Part shown: positions 49,364 to 58,795 of the stretch, one piece after another
How positions within the stretch are numbered: position 1 is the first letter of the stretch
Layout of the letters: every line of letters begins with the position of its first letter
From: Streptomyces sedi
Lineage (GTDB): Bacteria; Actinomycetota; Actinomycetes; Streptomycetales; Streptomycetaceae
Length of the DNA: 64,000 nucleotides
Assembly (NCBI RefSeq): GCF_006335015.1
Contig: NZ_VDGT01000011.1
Span: forward strand, 162,120 to 226,119
Direction: 5' to 3'
Notes under the pieces: model-generated
Seen by the model: the letters and a program-made list of their open reading frames with translations, nothing else
What the model was told of the DNA's origin: nothing
Databases searched by the model: none
Position numbers and translations under genes: made by a program

Positions 49364-51847
49364 TTACGGCTGGGTCACCCCCTGACCGATGAACTCGACC
49401 CAGTTCACGTTGAGTTCGCCACTGGTCTTCACGAAGTACAGCGGCCCGGAGTCGGTCACCGCCTCGGCGTCGACCGCGCCGGTGAAGTCCCCGTAGACCT
49501 GCGAGTCGCCGGTGGGCTCCAGCTCGATGGTCGCCACCGTCGGCCCGCTGTCCGGGTCGCCGGCGCGGACCTCGACCGTCGCGCCCTCCGTCATCGTGGC
49601 GGCGCGCAGCCCGATCTCGTCGATGCCCGTCAGGTGCGTCGGCTCCCAGGCCCACCAGTCGCCGTCCTCGATGGCGGTGATGTTCTGGCCGCCGCCCTCC
49701 GAGTCGCCGGTCTCCTCGACGGCGACGCCGGGCTCGCCCTCGTCGCCGGCCGACTCCAGCCGACCGGTGGTGTCGAAGTGCTCGGCCTCGCGGTGCTTCG
49801 GCTGGAAGACCAACACCTCCTGGGTGGTCAGCGCCGGCGCGTCACCGTTGCCCTGGTCGGTGTAGGTGACGGTCACGGTGCCGAAGATGTTGGCGCCGAT
49901 GTGGCCCTCGTCCCCGTTGAGCGGGAACGTGCCGGAGCAGCCGTAGTGCAGGTCGTGGCCGTGGGCGTGCTCGTCGTGGCCGAGCGCCGGCTGGAGGACG
50001 ACGCTCTCGCAGTCGATCTCCCCGTCCTCCGCGTCGGTCACGGTCACGTCGTAGGCGAGGGTGTCACCGAAGTCGAAGAACCCGCCGTTCTCCGGGGAGT
50101 TGACGGTGATCTCCGGCGGGGTGTTGCCGGAGACGATCTGCACCGCCGAGTTGGCGCTCGCGCCGTCCGCGTCGGTCACCGTGAGCCGGGCCGTGTAGCC
50201 GCCGGGCTCGGTGTAGGTGAACGAACCGGCGGGCTCCGTGGAGTCCACGGTGCCGTCGCCGTCGAAGTCCCAGGCGTAGGTCAGCTCGGTGCCCTCCGGG
50301 TCGCTGGAGCCCGCCGAGTCGAAGTTCACCTCAAGCGGCGCCGGGCCCGAGGTGCGGTCGGCCGAAAGCTTGGCGATCGGGTAGCGGTTGCCGTCGGTGT
50401 AGTCGACCCGGTAGACGCCCGAGTCGGTGTTGTCGCCGCCGAAGCCGCTGCCCCACTCGATCACGTACAGCGCGCCGTCGGGGCCGAACCGCAGGGCGTG
50501 CGGCCGGTTGAAGTCCAGGTCCTCAAGGAACCTGGTGACGCTCGCGACCTCGGAGCGGTCCTCGCTGATCCCCAGCGAGAACATCCGGCTGTCGTTCCAG
50601 TCGGCGAAGACGACCGAACCGTCGTACTCCTCGGGCCACTTGCGGTCCGACTCCAGGTCCGGGTCGAAGTCGTAGGCGCCGGAGGTCATGGGCGCGCCGC
50701 TGCCGCCGATCTCGGGCGTGTTGGTGGACGCCTTGCCCATCCACAGCTCCGCGCCGATCGCCGGCGGCAGCTCGGTGATCCCGGTGTTGTGCGGCGAGTC
50801 GTTGACCGGCGCCGCGCAGTCGAACGCCTCGCCCGAGGTGCCGGAGGCGAAGTCGTAGTCCACGTAGGGGGTGTTCTCGCCGACGCAGTAGGGCCAGCCG
50901 TAGAAGCCGGGCTCGTCGACGATGTTCCACTCCACCCGGCCGTCAGGGCCGCGCTGCTCGTTCGACGCGCCCGCGTCGGGGCCGTAGTCGGCGACATAGA
51001 GCCCGTCGGTGTTCGGGTCGACGCCGATCCGGAACGGGTTGCGGAAGCCCATCGCGTAGATCTCCGCGCGGGCGTTCTCGGTGCCCTCGGCGAAGAGGTT
51101 CCCCTCGGGAACGGTGTAACTCCCGTCGTCCTGCGGGGTGATGCGCAGGATCTTGCCGTTCAACGAGTCGCTGTTGGCCGAGGTGCGCTGCGCGTCCCAG
51201 GCGGCGCGGTCCTCCCGCTCGTCGATCGGGGTGTAGCCGTCGGAGGCGAACGGGTTGGTGTTGTCGCCGGTCGCGATGTACAGGTTCCCCTGCGTGTCGA
51301 ACTCCAGCGAGCCGCCCGCGTGGCAGCACTCCTGCCGCTGGGTCTCGACGGTGAGCAGGACCTGCTCGCTCTCCATGTCGAGGGTGTCGCCCTCGTCGAC
51401 GGTGAACCGCGAGACACGGTCGACCTGTTCGGACCCGGCGGGCGAGTAGTACAGGTAGAGCCAGCCGTTGTCGGTGAAGTCCGGGTCGAGCGCGATGCCG
51501 AGCAGGCCGAACTCCTGCCCCACGTAGACCGGGACGGTGCCGGCGGTGGAGACGAGGCCGTCCGGGCTGACGACCTTCACCTCGCCGTTGCGGTCGACGT
51601 AGAAGACCCGACCGTCGTCGGCGATGCCCAACTCCATCGGGTTGCTGGTGTTGTCGTCGAGGGTGACCTTCTCGAAGCCCTCCTCCAGCGGTGCCGGGCT
51701 CGTCTCGTGGTCGTGTCCGGGGTGGGCGGCGGCGCTGCCGGTGGTCAGCCCGGCGCTGAGACCGGCGCCGAGCGCCAGCGTGACCACGACGGCGCCGACC
51801 CGCGTCGTCGTCGACCTGAGGAATTGCTGCACTGTGGCTCTCAACAC
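49364..51847 (-). CDS. Secreted glucose/sorbosone dehydrogenase-like protein with PKD and CBM-like domains
   Basis: An 827-residue exported protein. Order: signal peptide (about 1-40), GSDH beta-propeller (about 55-470; NPMELGIADDGRVFYVDRNG, CCHAGGSLEFDTQGNLYIAT, EIYAMGFRNPFRIGVD, PHALRFGPDGALYVIEWGSG), PKD domain (about 480-570; YAWDFDGDGTVDSTEP), a linker domain and a C-terminal carbohydrate-binding-module-like domain (about 690-825; ITAIEDGDWWAWEP). It probably oxidises an extracellular sugar with a PQQ-like cofactor while bound to polysaccharide. It is encoded upstream of, and on the same strand orientation as, neither ThuA operon: it converges with the Gfo/Idh gene. Confidence 0.88.
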   Translation of the reverse strand: MLRATVQQFLRSTTTRVGAVVVTLALGAGLSAGLTTGSAAAHPGHDHETSPAPLEEGFEKVTLDDNTSNPMELGIADDGRVFYVDRNGEVKVVSPDGLVSTAGTVPVYVGQEFGLLGIALDPDFTDNGWLYLYYSPAGSEQVDRVSRFTVDEGDTLDMESEQVLLTVETQRQECCHAGGSLEFDTQGNLYIATGDNTNPFASDGYTPIDEREDRAAWDAQRTSANSDSLNGKILRITPQDDGSYTVPEGNLFAEGTENARAEIYAMGFRNPFRIGVDPNTDGLYVADYGPDAGASNEQRGPDGRVEWNIVDEPGFYGWPYCVGENTPYVDYDFASGTSGEAFDCAAPVNDSPHNTGITELPPAIGAELWMGKASTNTPEIGGSGAPMTSGAYDFDPDLESDRKWPEEYDGSVVFADWNDSRMFSLGISEDRSEVASVTRFLEDLDFNRPHALRFGPDGALYVIEWGSGFGGDNTDSGVYRVDYTDGNRYPIAKLSADRTSGPAPLEVNFDSAGSSDPEGTELTYAWDFDGDGTVDSTEPAGSFTYTEPGGYTARLTVTDADGASANSAVQIVSGNTPPEITVNSPENGGFFDFGDTLAYDVTVTDAEDGEIDCESVVLQPALGHDEHAHGHDLHYGCSGTFPLNGDEGHIGANIFGTVTVTYTDQGNGDAPALTTQEVLVFQPKHREAEHFDTTGRLESAGDEGEPGVAVEETGDSEGGGQNITAIEDGDWWAWEPTHLTGIDEIGLRAATMTEGATVEVRAGDPDSGPTVATIELEPTGDSQVYGDFTGAVDAEAVTDSGPLYFVKTSGELNVNWVEFIGQGVTQP

Positions 51848-51957
51848 GGCTCCTCACAGAGGGGAAGGGATCACAGAGGGGAAGAACAGGGGGGTTTGTT
51901 GGGGGTGGGGGTGTGGTGGGGGTTTGGGTGACGTGGTGGGGGTGTGGCGGGGGGCGG

Positions 51958-52641
51958 CTACGCGTCGTTTCGGCGCTCGGCGGACCGCGCGGCCCACAGC
52001 AGCCCGCGCTCGACGAGGCCGCGCAGTTGGGGGTGGCGCAGCTCCTCCGGGCCGTGGCCGGCGGTGGAGACGAAGACCCGGCCGCGTCCCCAGCGCCTGG
52101 TCCACACGGCGGGTACGGCCGCGGGGCGGAGCCGCGTCTCGTCGGCGTCGAAGGTCACGGTGGCCAGCACGTCGTTGAGCGGGTCACCGTGCACCCAGTA
52201 GGGGGCGGACGGCATGTCGAAGGCGCCCGTGCCGGCCAGCACGGGGTGGTCGGCGTGTTCGGGCGTGGGGGTGAGGCGTTGGGTGGTCGGCGCGGGAACG
52301 CCCCGCACGCGTTGGCCGCCGACCAGCAGCGCGTAGCCGGGGTCGTCGCGGAAGGCGTCGACGATGCCGCCGTGCCAGCCGGCGAACCCGGTTCCGGCGC
52401 GGACGGCCGCGGTGAGCCCGGCGCTCTCGGCGGCGGTGATGTCGCCGCCGGTCCAGCACTGGACGATCAGGTCGGTGGCGGTGAGCAGTTTCTCGTCCTC
52501 GTAGACCTCAAGGGACTCCTCGACGAGCGTCTGGAAGCCGTGGGCGGCGAGGAACGGCAGAAAGAGGTTGGTCGACTCCCTGGGACGGTGGCCCCGCCAC
52601 CCGCCCCTGACCACGAGCGCCTGCCGCCTTACGGGAGCCAT
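51958..52641 (-). CDS. Second ThuA-domain protein
   Basis: A 227-residue ThuA-like protein, different from the one at 47 kb. Segments include QALVVRGGWRGHRPRESTNL, ATDLIVQCWTGGDITAAESA, GTGFAGWHGGIVDAFRDDPG and VPAVWTRRWGRGRVFVSTAG. ATG at 52641 has GGAAGGAG about 11 bases upstream. It lies 110 bases upstream of the secreted dehydrogenase gene on the same strand and is preceded by a TTTCGAAA dyad, so both may respond to a LacI-type regulator. Confidence 0.86.
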   Translation of the reverse strand: MAPVRRQALVVRGGWRGHRPRESTNLFLPFLAAHGFQTLVEESLEVYEDEKLLTATDLIVQCWTGGDITAAESAGLTAAVRAGTGFAGWHGGIVDAFRDDPGYALLVGGQRVRGVPAPTTQRLTPTPEHADHPVLAGTGAFDMPSAPYWVHGDPLNDVLATVTFDADETRLRPAAVPAVWTRRWGRGRVFVSTAGHGPEELRHPQLRGLVERGLLWAARSAERRNDA

Positions 52642-52681
52642 AGGGTCCCCGCTCCTTCCGTCGTTCCACCCGCCGGCTCGA

Positions 52682-52700
52682 AAAGTTTCGAAAGAAACCG
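52682..52700. promoter_or_regulatory. TTTCGAAA dyad upstream of the second ThuA gene
   Basis: AAAGTTTCGAAAGAAACCG contains the palindrome TTTCGAAA (52686-52693) flanked by further GAAAC/GTTTC-like parts, 40-60 bases before the start. This type of element is common at sugar genes controlled by LacI-family proteins in Streptomyces. Confidence 0.45.
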
Positions 52701-52819
52701 CTTGCAGTGAGGACGATAGGAAGCGGGTGGGAGGGCGTCAAGGCTCCCTACGGGGATTCTTTTGGCGGCGCGGGCGGTGGTGGTGGGGCGGTTCCGGTTT
52801 CGTCGCCGCCTGCGGCCCG

Positions 52820-53140
52820 GTGTCCGGTTGCTCGCGCAGTTCCCCGCGCCCCTGTCACGGTGGGCGGCTTGGGGGGCGCGGGGAACTGCGCGGTGCATGT
52901 GTGGCGGGGGTTGGTCGACTACTCACGTGCGTGGCTTGGGTGGGTGGTCGTCCTCGGCCCGGTATCTGGTTGCTCGCGCAGTTCCCCGCGCCCCTGTCAT
53001 GCCGGTGGGCGGCTTGGGGGCGCGGGGAACGGCGCGAATGCTGTGTGGCGGGCCGCAGGCGACTACTGGCCTTGCCGGTCCGGGTGAGTTGTCGTCCTCG
53101 GCCGGGTGTGTGGTTGCTCGCGCAGTTCCCCGCGCCCCTT
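52820..53140. repeat. Cluster of three hairpin repeat units
   Basis: Occupies the 521-base gap between ThuA and pccE. Left arms CGCGCAGTTCCCCGCGCCCC at 52833-52852, 52975-52994 and 53119-53138; right arms at 52873-52892 and 53017-53036 (the second with one mismatch). The flank TGGTCGTCCTCGGCC and GTGCATGTGTGGCGGG parts are shared with the 35-kb array. The third unit lacks its right arm. Confidence 0.88.
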
Positions 53141-53162
53141 CACGGGCCGGTCCGGTGGTTCG

Positions 53163-53363
53163 TCAGAGCGACGGCCAGAAGCTGGTGCGCCACGCGTGGG
53201 GGCCGGGCGGGGGGAGGGGGCGCGGTGGCGTCGGCCTGCCCCACGCGTCGGCCCGCGCCGGCTCCGGCGCCTCCGCCGCGCGGCCTCGCACGGCGGCCAG
53301 CGTCGCCGTGATGGCGGCGGCCAGCTCCTCGGGCGTCGGGTTGCCCCGCACAACGGTGATCAC
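53163..53363 (-). CDS. pccE: Acyl-CoA carboxylase epsilon subunit
   Basis: A 66-residue protein of the AccE/PccE family, small subunits that stimulate actinobacterial acyl-CoA carboxylases by bridging alpha and beta subunits. It reads ITVVRGNPTPEELAAAITAT at the N-terminus, a Pro/Arg-rich middle and the closing WRTSFWPSL-type motif typical of the family. GTG at 53363 has AAGGAGG upstream. It lies 89 bases downstream of pccB on the same strand. Confidence 0.88.
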   Translation of the reverse strand: MITVVRGNPTPEELAAAITATLAAVRGRAAEAPEPARADAWGRPTPPRPLPPPGPHAWRTSFWPSL

Positions 53364-53452
53364 GAACGAAACCCTCCTTGCGGCACACGAACACACAACA
53401 GACGAAACACACGAACAGACGGCTTACGGTCCCCGAAAGCCAAGCGGCAGCG

Positions 53453-55039
53453 TCACAGTGGGATGTTGCCGTGCTTCTTCGGCGGCAGCTGCGCCCGCTT
53501 GCCGCGCAGCGCGCGGAGCCCGCGCACGATCTGCCGGCGGGTATCGGACGGCGCGATCACCGCGTCCACATAGCCGCGTTCCGCCGCGACATACGGGTTG
53601 AGCAGCGCCGACTCGTACTCGGCGGTCAGCCGCGCCCGTTCGGCCTCGCGTTCCGGGCCCTCCTCGACGCCGGCCAGTGTCCTTCGGTACACGATGTTGA
53701 CCGCGCCCTGCGCGCCCATGACCGCGATCTGCGCGGTGGGCCAGGCGAGGTTGAGGTCCGCGCCCAGGTGCTTGGAGCCCATCACGTCGTAGGCGCCGCC
53801 GAACGCCTTGCGGGTGATCACCGTGATCAGCGGCACCGTCGCCTCCGCGTAGGCGAAGATCAGCTTGGCGCCGCGCCGGATGATCCCCTGGAACTCCTGC
53901 TCGGTGCCCGGCAGGAAGCCCGGCACGTCGACGAAGGTCAGCACCGGCACGTTGAACGCGTCGCAGGTGCGAACGAAGCGTGCGGCCTTCTCCGAGGCGT
54001 GGATGTCCAGGCAACCGGCGAACCGCATCGGCTGGTTGGCGACGACCCCCACCGAGCGGCCCTCGACCCGGCCGAAGCCGGTGACGATGTTGGGCGCGAA
54101 GAGCGGCTGGGTCTCCAGGAACTCGCCGTCGTCCAGCACCCGTTCGACGACCTCGTGCATGTCGTACGGCTGGTGGTCGAAGTCGGGTACCAGCGTGTCG
54201 AGTTCGAGGTCCTCCTCGGTGACCTCCGGGTCCGGGTCGGAGGGGAGGACCGGGGGCTCGCCGAGGTTGTTGGACGGCAGGTGGGACAGCAGCGTCCTGA
54301 CGAACTCGATGGCGTCCTTCTCGTCGCCCGCCATCTGGTGGGCGACCCCGGAACGGGTGTTGTGGGTGCGGGCGCCGCCCAGGTCCTCGAAGCCGACCTC
54401 CTCGCCGGTGACCGTCTTGATCACGTCGGGACCGGTGATGAACATGTGGGAGGTCTGGTCGACCATCACCGTAAAGTCGGTGATCGCCGGCGAGTAGACA
54501 GCGCCGCCCGCGCAGGGGCCCATGATCAGCGAGATCTGCGGCACCACCCCGGAGGCGTGCACGTTCCTGCGGAAGATCTCAGCGAAGAGGCCGAGCGCCG
54601 CCACGCCCTCCTGGATGCGGGCGCCGCCGCCGTCGTTGATGCCGATGACCGGGCAGCCGGTCTTCAGCGCGAAGTCCATCACCTTGACGATCTTCTCGCC
54701 GTAGACCTCGCCGAGGGAGCCGCCGAAGACCGTGAAGTCCTGGGAGTAGACGCAGACCGGCCGGCCGTCGACCGTTCCGTAGCCGGTGACCACGCCGTCG
54801 CCGAGCGGGCGGTTGGCGTCGATGCCGAAGGCGGTGGCGCGGTGTCTGGCGAACTCGTCCAGCTCGGTGAACGAGCCCTCGTCCAACAGCAGTTCGACCC
54901 GTTCCCTGGCGGTCAGCTTGCCCTTGGCGTGCTGGCGGGCCACCGCGCGCTCGGAGCCGGCGTGCGTAGCCTCCGTGATCCGTCGTCGGAGTTCGGCGAT
55001 CTTGCCAGCGGTACCGGTGACCTGGGGTTCGGCCTCCAC
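53453..55039 (-). CDS. pccB: Acyl-CoA (propionyl-CoA) carboxylase beta subunit
   Basis: Carboxyltransferase subunit, 528 residues. Typical segments: KLTARERVELLLDEGSFTEL, QDFTVFGGSLGEVYGEKI, the oxyanion-hole GGGARIQEGVAAL, MGPCAGGAVYSPAITDF, and in the second half VDVPGFLPGTEQE and RKAFGGAYDVMGSKHLGAD. It ends QLPPKKHGNIPL, as in actinobacterial PccB/AccB. The GTG at 55039 has GAGGAGG upstream; a longer reading antisense to birA is a shadow. GGTTAACC at 55139-55146 lies in the promoter region. Confidence 0.94.
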   Translation of the reverse strand: MEAEPQVTGTAGKIAELRRRITEATHAGSERAVARQHAKGKLTARERVELLLDEGSFTELDEFARHRATAFGIDANRPLGDGVVTGYGTVDGRPVCVYSQDFTVFGGSLGEVYGEKIVKVMDFALKTGCPVIGINDGGGARIQEGVAALGLFAEIFRRNVHASGVVPQISLIMGPCAGGAVYSPAITDFTVMVDQTSHMFITGPDVIKTVTGEEVGFEDLGGARTHNTRSGVAHQMAGDEKDAIEFVRTLLSHLPSNNLGEPPVLPSDPDPEVTEEDLELDTLVPDFDHQPYDMHEVVERVLDDGEFLETQPLFAPNIVTGFGRVEGRSVGVVANQPMRFAGCLDIHASEKAARFVRTCDAFNVPVLTFVDVPGFLPGTEQEFQGIIRRGAKLIFAYAEATVPLITVITRKAFGGAYDVMGSKHLGADLNLAWPTAQIAVMGAQGAVNIVYRRTLAGVEEGPEREAERARLTAEYESALLNPYVAAERGYVDAVIAPSDTRRQIVRGLRALRGKRAQLPPKKHGNIPL

Positions 55040-55289
55040 GCGGCTCCTCCTCGTGCCTTTGCGGTCGTGCCTGGACGCCGAACGCGTGGTGCGCGCCGCG
55101 TCCGTGGCGGAACGGCAGCGGTCGGCTACCGAAGGGTAGGTTAACCGCCCGCCGCGTCGACCGGCGGTGAGGCGTCCGTCACCCGTGGCGGCGTCGCCAC
55201 CCGGGGCGAACGGCGTCACCCGGGGCGGGGCGGCGCCGGGTGCGCGTTCCCCCGCTGGTCGTCCGGCCGTGCCGCATAGGGTTGGACGC

Positions 55290-56183
55290 ATGAGCACTTC
55301 GCAGGGGCACCCGTCCGACGCCGACCGCCCCCCGTTGGACGCCGCGGTCCTGCGCTCCGCGCTGGTCCGTCCCGGCGGCGCGTGGAGCCGGCTGCGGGTC
55401 GTCGAGGTGACGGGCTCGACCAACGCGGACCTCGCCGCCGCTGCCCGGGCGGGCGACGCCGCCGCGGGCGAGGTGCTGGTCGCTGAGGAACAGACCAGCG
55501 GCCGGGGCAGGTTGGGGCGCGGTTGGAGCGCGCCGCCGCGTTCGGGCCTCTTCTTCTCGGTGCTGCTCGACCCCGAGCCCGCCGTGCCGGCCGACCGGCT
55601 GCCGTGGCTTCCGCTGCTCGCCGGGGTCGCCGTCTCCGGCGCGTTGAGCGCGACGGCGGGTGTGGCGACGGCGCTGAAGTGGCCCAACGACCTGCTGGTC
55701 GCGGTCGGTGACGAGGAACGCAAGCTCGGCGGCATCCTCGCCGAGCGGGTCCCCGGCGGCGGCGTGGTGCTGGGCGTGGGGCTCAACGTCTCGCTGCGCG
55801 CCGACGAGTTGCCGGTGCCGACCGCGGGCTCGCTGGCGCTGGCCGGCGCGCGGGTGGGGGAGCGCTCCGGGGGGCGCCCGGGGGAGCGCGAGCCGTTGCT
55901 GTGCGCCGTGCTGGAGGCGCTGGGCGCCTGGTACACGGGCTGGGTGGCGGCCGGCGGGGACCCCGCGACGGGCGGCGACCCGGCCGTGGGCGCGGTGCGC
56001 GACACGTATGTGGCGCGCTGCGCGACGCTGGGTCGCGCGGTGCGCGCCGAGCTGCCGGGCGGTGGCGAGCTGCGGGGCACCGCGGTCGCCCTCGACGACG
56101 AGGGTCGGCTGGTCATCGGGGACGCGGACGGCACCAGGCACCCGGTGGGCGCCGGGGACATCGTCCATCTCCGGGCGACGTGA
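55290..56183 (+). CDS. birA: Biotin-[acetyl-CoA-carboxylase] ligase
   Basis: Attaches biotin to the BCCP domain of the acyl-CoA carboxylase alpha subunit. The 297-residue protein has the biotin-adenylate loop GRGRLGRGW (71-79), KWPNDL (catalytic Lys130), ERKLGGILAE and GVGLNV. There is no N-terminal DNA-binding domain, so it is a class I ligase without repressor function. Divergent from pccB, an arrangement consistent with supplying its modification. Confidence 0.92.
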   Translation: MSTSQGHPSDADRPPLDAAVLRSALVRPGGAWSRLRVVEVTGSTNADLAAAARAGDAAAGEVLVAEEQTSGRGRLGRGWSAPPRSGLFFSVLLDPEPAVPADRLPWLPLLAGVAVSGALSATAGVATALKWPNDLLVAVGDEERKLGGILAERVPGGGVVLGVGLNVSLRADELPVPTAGSLALAGARVGERSGGRPGEREPLLCAVLEALGAWYTGWVAAGGDPATGGDPAVGAVRDTYVARCATLGRAVRAELPGGGELRGTAVALDDEGRLVIGDADGTRHPVGAGDIVHLRAT

Positions 56184-56207
56184 CATAAGGCACACCTGCC
56201 GTAGGGT
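56180..56207 (+). promoter_or_regulatory. Candidate promoter for cya
   Basis: GTGACA (56180-56185) overlapping the birA stop, a 16-base spacer and TAGGGT (56202-56207), about 150 bases before the cya start. Confidence 0.4.
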
Positions 56208-56357
56208 TGGGGATCGGGAATTGGCGGTACTGCCCCCGGCCTCACCGGCGGCGGGTGCCCGTCAGCACCTCAGGACCGCGCCAGCGGGGCGCGGCGAAGC
56301 GGAACGGTAGGACAGTGCGCGACTCAGGGAATCCCCCTCTCCCCGCGAGGCCGGGCG

Positions 56358-57521
56358 GTGACCGTGGCCGGGCCTGACCCTGTCCCAACGCCGGGGGGCC
56401 GGCCCGAGGACCCGGAGGAGGGGCCGCCGGAGGACCCGGCGGCGGGCCAGTCGGCGGACCCGGCCGAGGACCCCGCGCGGGAGCGGCCCGAGGAGCCGGC
56501 CGAGGGCGACGACCCTCTGGCGCTGCGCATCGAGCAGCTGATCCTCGGCGCCGAGCGGCAGTACACCCCGTTCCAGGCGGCACGGGCGGCCGGCGTTCCG
56601 ATGGATCTGGCGTCCCGCTTCTGGCGGGCGATGGGCTTCCCCGACATCGGGCAGGCCAAGGCGCTGACCGAGGCCGACGTGCTGGCGCTGCGGCGCCTTG
56701 CCGGCATGGTGGAGGCGGGGCTGCTGAGCGAGCCGATGGCGGTCCAGGTGGCGCGCTCCACCGGGCAGACCACGGCGCGGCTCGCGGACTGGCAGATCGA
56801 CTCGTTCCTGGAGGGCCTGACCGAGCCGCCCGAGCCCGGGATGACCAGGACCGAGGTGGCCTATCCGCTGGTCGAGCTGCTGCTGCCGGAGTTGCAGGAG
56901 TTTCTGGTCTATGTGTGGCGGCGCCAGCTGGCCGCCTCGACCGGCCGCGTCGTGCAGGCGCAGGACGACGCCGAGATGGTGGACCGCAGGCTGGCCGTCG
57001 GCTTCGCCGACCTGGTCGGCTTCACGCGGCTGACCAGGCGGCTGGAGGAGGAGCAACTCGGCGAACTGGTCGAGGCGTTCGAGACCACCGCCGCCGACCA
57101 GGTCGCCGCGCACGGCGGCCGGCTGATCAAGACGCTCGGCGACGAGGTGCTCTTCGCGGCCGACGACGCGGGCACGGCGGCGGAGATCGGGCTGCGGCTG
57201 GTGGAGACGCTGGGCGAGGACCCGATGATGCCGGAGCTGCGGGTGGGCATCGCGTTCGGCACGGTGACGACGCGGATGGGCGACGTCTTCGGGAACACGG
57301 TGAACCTGGCGAGCCGGCTGACGTCGATAGCGCCCAAGGACATGGTGCTCGTGGACGGGGCGCTGCGCGAGGAGCTGACCGGCGCCCGGCTGGCGCCCCG
57401 CTCGGAGAAGTCGGCGGACGCCGCCGAGGCGTACCGCTTCGCGCTCCAGCCGCTCTACCAGCGGCCGGTGCGGGGGCTCGGCATCGTGGAGCCGTGGCTG
57501 CTGACGCGCAGGGGCGCGTAG
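56358..57521 (+). CDS. cya: Class III adenylate cyclase
   Basis: Makes cAMP from ATP. The 387-residue protein has a Pro/Glu/Asp-rich N-terminus (about 1-50), the adenylate cyclase regulatory domain (about 55-190) and a class III catalytic domain (about 212-360). Metal-binding Asp218 is in VGFADLVGFTRL, the substrate-specifying region is KTLGDEVLF (about 258-266) and the transition-state segment is NTVNLASRLTSIA. GTG at 56358. In Streptomyces cAMP influences germination and antibiotic production. Position next to birA/pccB matches the cya locus I recall. Confidence 0.92.
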   Translation: MTVAGPDPVPTPGGRPEDPEEGPPEDPAAGQSADPAEDPARERPEEPAEGDDPLALRIEQLILGAERQYTPFQAARAAGVPMDLASRFWRAMGFPDIGQAKALTEADVLALRRLAGMVEAGLLSEPMAVQVARSTGQTTARLADWQIDSFLEGLTEPPEPGMTRTEVAYPLVELLLPELQEFLVYVWRRQLAASTGRVVQAQDDAEMVDRRLAVGFADLVGFTRLTRRLEEEQLGELVEAFETTAADQVAAHGGRLIKTLGDEVLFAADDAGTAAEIGLRLVETLGEDPMMPELRVGIAFGTVTTRMGDVFGNTVNLASRLTSIAPKDMVLVDGALREELTGARLAPRSEKSADAAEAYRFALQPLYQRPVRGLGIVEPWLLTRRGA

Positions 57522-57586
57522 CGCCGCGGCGGGGCGGCGGCGGTGGACGCTGGGCAGGGCGCGGTGTGGCGTCGATAATGCCGGCC

Positions 57587-58411
57587 ATGGCTGAGGCAGA
57601 GCGGGTAGAGCGGGTAGAGCGTTTCGGGGACTGGATCGAGCTGCGGCGCGACGAGGAGACGCGCGTCGCCACCCTGCTATTGGACCGGCCGGAGGCGTTG
57701 AACGCGCTCTCCGCCGAGCTGGCGGCCCGGCTGGCGGACGCGTGCGCCGAGCTGGCCGCCGACCGGGCCACACGCGCGGTGGTGCTGGGTTCCACGCACG
57801 AGCGGGCGTTCTGCGTGGGCGCCGACCTCAAGGAACGGAACGGCCTCGACGACGCGGGGCTGCGGCGCCAGCGCCGGGTGCTGCGCGCGGCGTTCGGCGG
57901 GGTGCTGGCGCTGCCCATGCCGGTGATCGCGGCGGTGCGCGGCTTCGCGCTGGGCGGCGGCTACGAACTGGCGCTCAGCTGCGACCTGGTGGTCGCCGAC
58001 GAGAGCGCGGTGGTCGGGCTGCCGGAGGTCTCCGTGGGGGTGCTGCCCGGCGGCGGCGGCACCCAGCTGCTGCCGCGCCGGGTCGGCGCCGCCCGCGCGG
58101 CCGAGCTGGTCTTCACCGCGCGGAAGGTGCCGGCGGCGGAGGCCCTGACGCTGGGCATGGTCGACCAGGTCGTGCCGAACGGGTCCGCACGCGAGGAGGC
58201 GCTGGCGCTGGCCGGCCGCATCGCCCGGAACTCGCCCGTCGGCGTCCGGGCGGCCAAGCGGGCGCTGCGGCTGGGGCACGGGCAGGACCTGGCGACCGGG
58301 CTCGAAGTGGAGGACGCGGCCTGGAACGAGGTCGCGTTCTCGGCGGACCGGGTCGAGGGCATCGCGGCGTTCAACGAGCGGCGGGCACCGGACTGGCCGG
58401 GCCTGGGTTGA
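57587..58411 (+). CDS. Enoyl-CoA hydratase/isomerase family protein
   Basis: Crotonase-fold enzyme, 274 residues, acting on an unsaturated acyl-CoA. The oxyanion-hole strands read AFCVGADLKER and FALGGGYELALSCDLVVADE; the later GLPEVSVGVLPGGGGTQLLP carries the usual catalytic region, and FNERRAPDWPGLG closes the chain. ATG at 57587 (or 57578) follows cya by 65 bases and is probably in the same transcription unit. Confidence 0.9.
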   Translation: MAEAERVERVERFGDWIELRRDEETRVATLLLDRPEALNALSAELAARLADACAELAADRATRAVVLGSTHERAFCVGADLKERNGLDDAGLRRQRRVLRAAFGGVLALPMPVIAAVRGFALGGGYELALSCDLVVADESAVVGLPEVSVGVLPGGGGTQLLPRRVGAARAAELVFTARKVPAAEALTLGMVDQVVPNGSAREEALALAGRIARNSPVGVRAAKRALRLGHGQDLATGLEVEDAAWNEVAFSADRVEGIAAFNERRAPDWPGLG

Positions 58412-58700
58412 CCTTGCCGGTCTGGGTGGGTTGTCGGCGTGAGCCCGGTGGTGGGTTGCTCGCGCCGTTCCCCGCGCCCCTGCACTGCCGTGGGCGGTTT
58501 GTTTGGGGGCGCGGGGAACTGCGCGGTGCATTTGTGGCGGGGTGCACTCGACTACTGACCTTGCCGGTCTGGGTGGGTTGTCGGCGTGAGCCCGGTGATG
58601 GGTTGCTCGCGCAGTTCCCCGCGCCCCTGTCACGCCGGTGGGCGGCTTGGGGGCGCGGGGAACTGCGCGAATGCTGGGTGGCGGGGTGCGGACGACCGCG
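58411..58700. repeat. Two hairpin repeat units behind the enoyl-CoA hydratase gene
   Basis: Left arms at 58461-58480 (one mismatch) and 58608-58627; right arms at 58506-58525 and 58650-58669. Both units begin with the flank GACCTTGCCGGTCTGGGTGG, then GTTGTCGGCGTGAGCCCGGTG. It fills most of the 384-base gap before cdgE and holds no gene. Confidence 0.88.
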
Positions 58701-58795
58701 GTGCCGCACCGGCAAGGTGGGTTGTCGTCTGCACGGCCCCCGGCAGGGAGTAGCTGAACGTCACAAAGCGGGGCAACGCGCCCTAGCCTGGCCCC

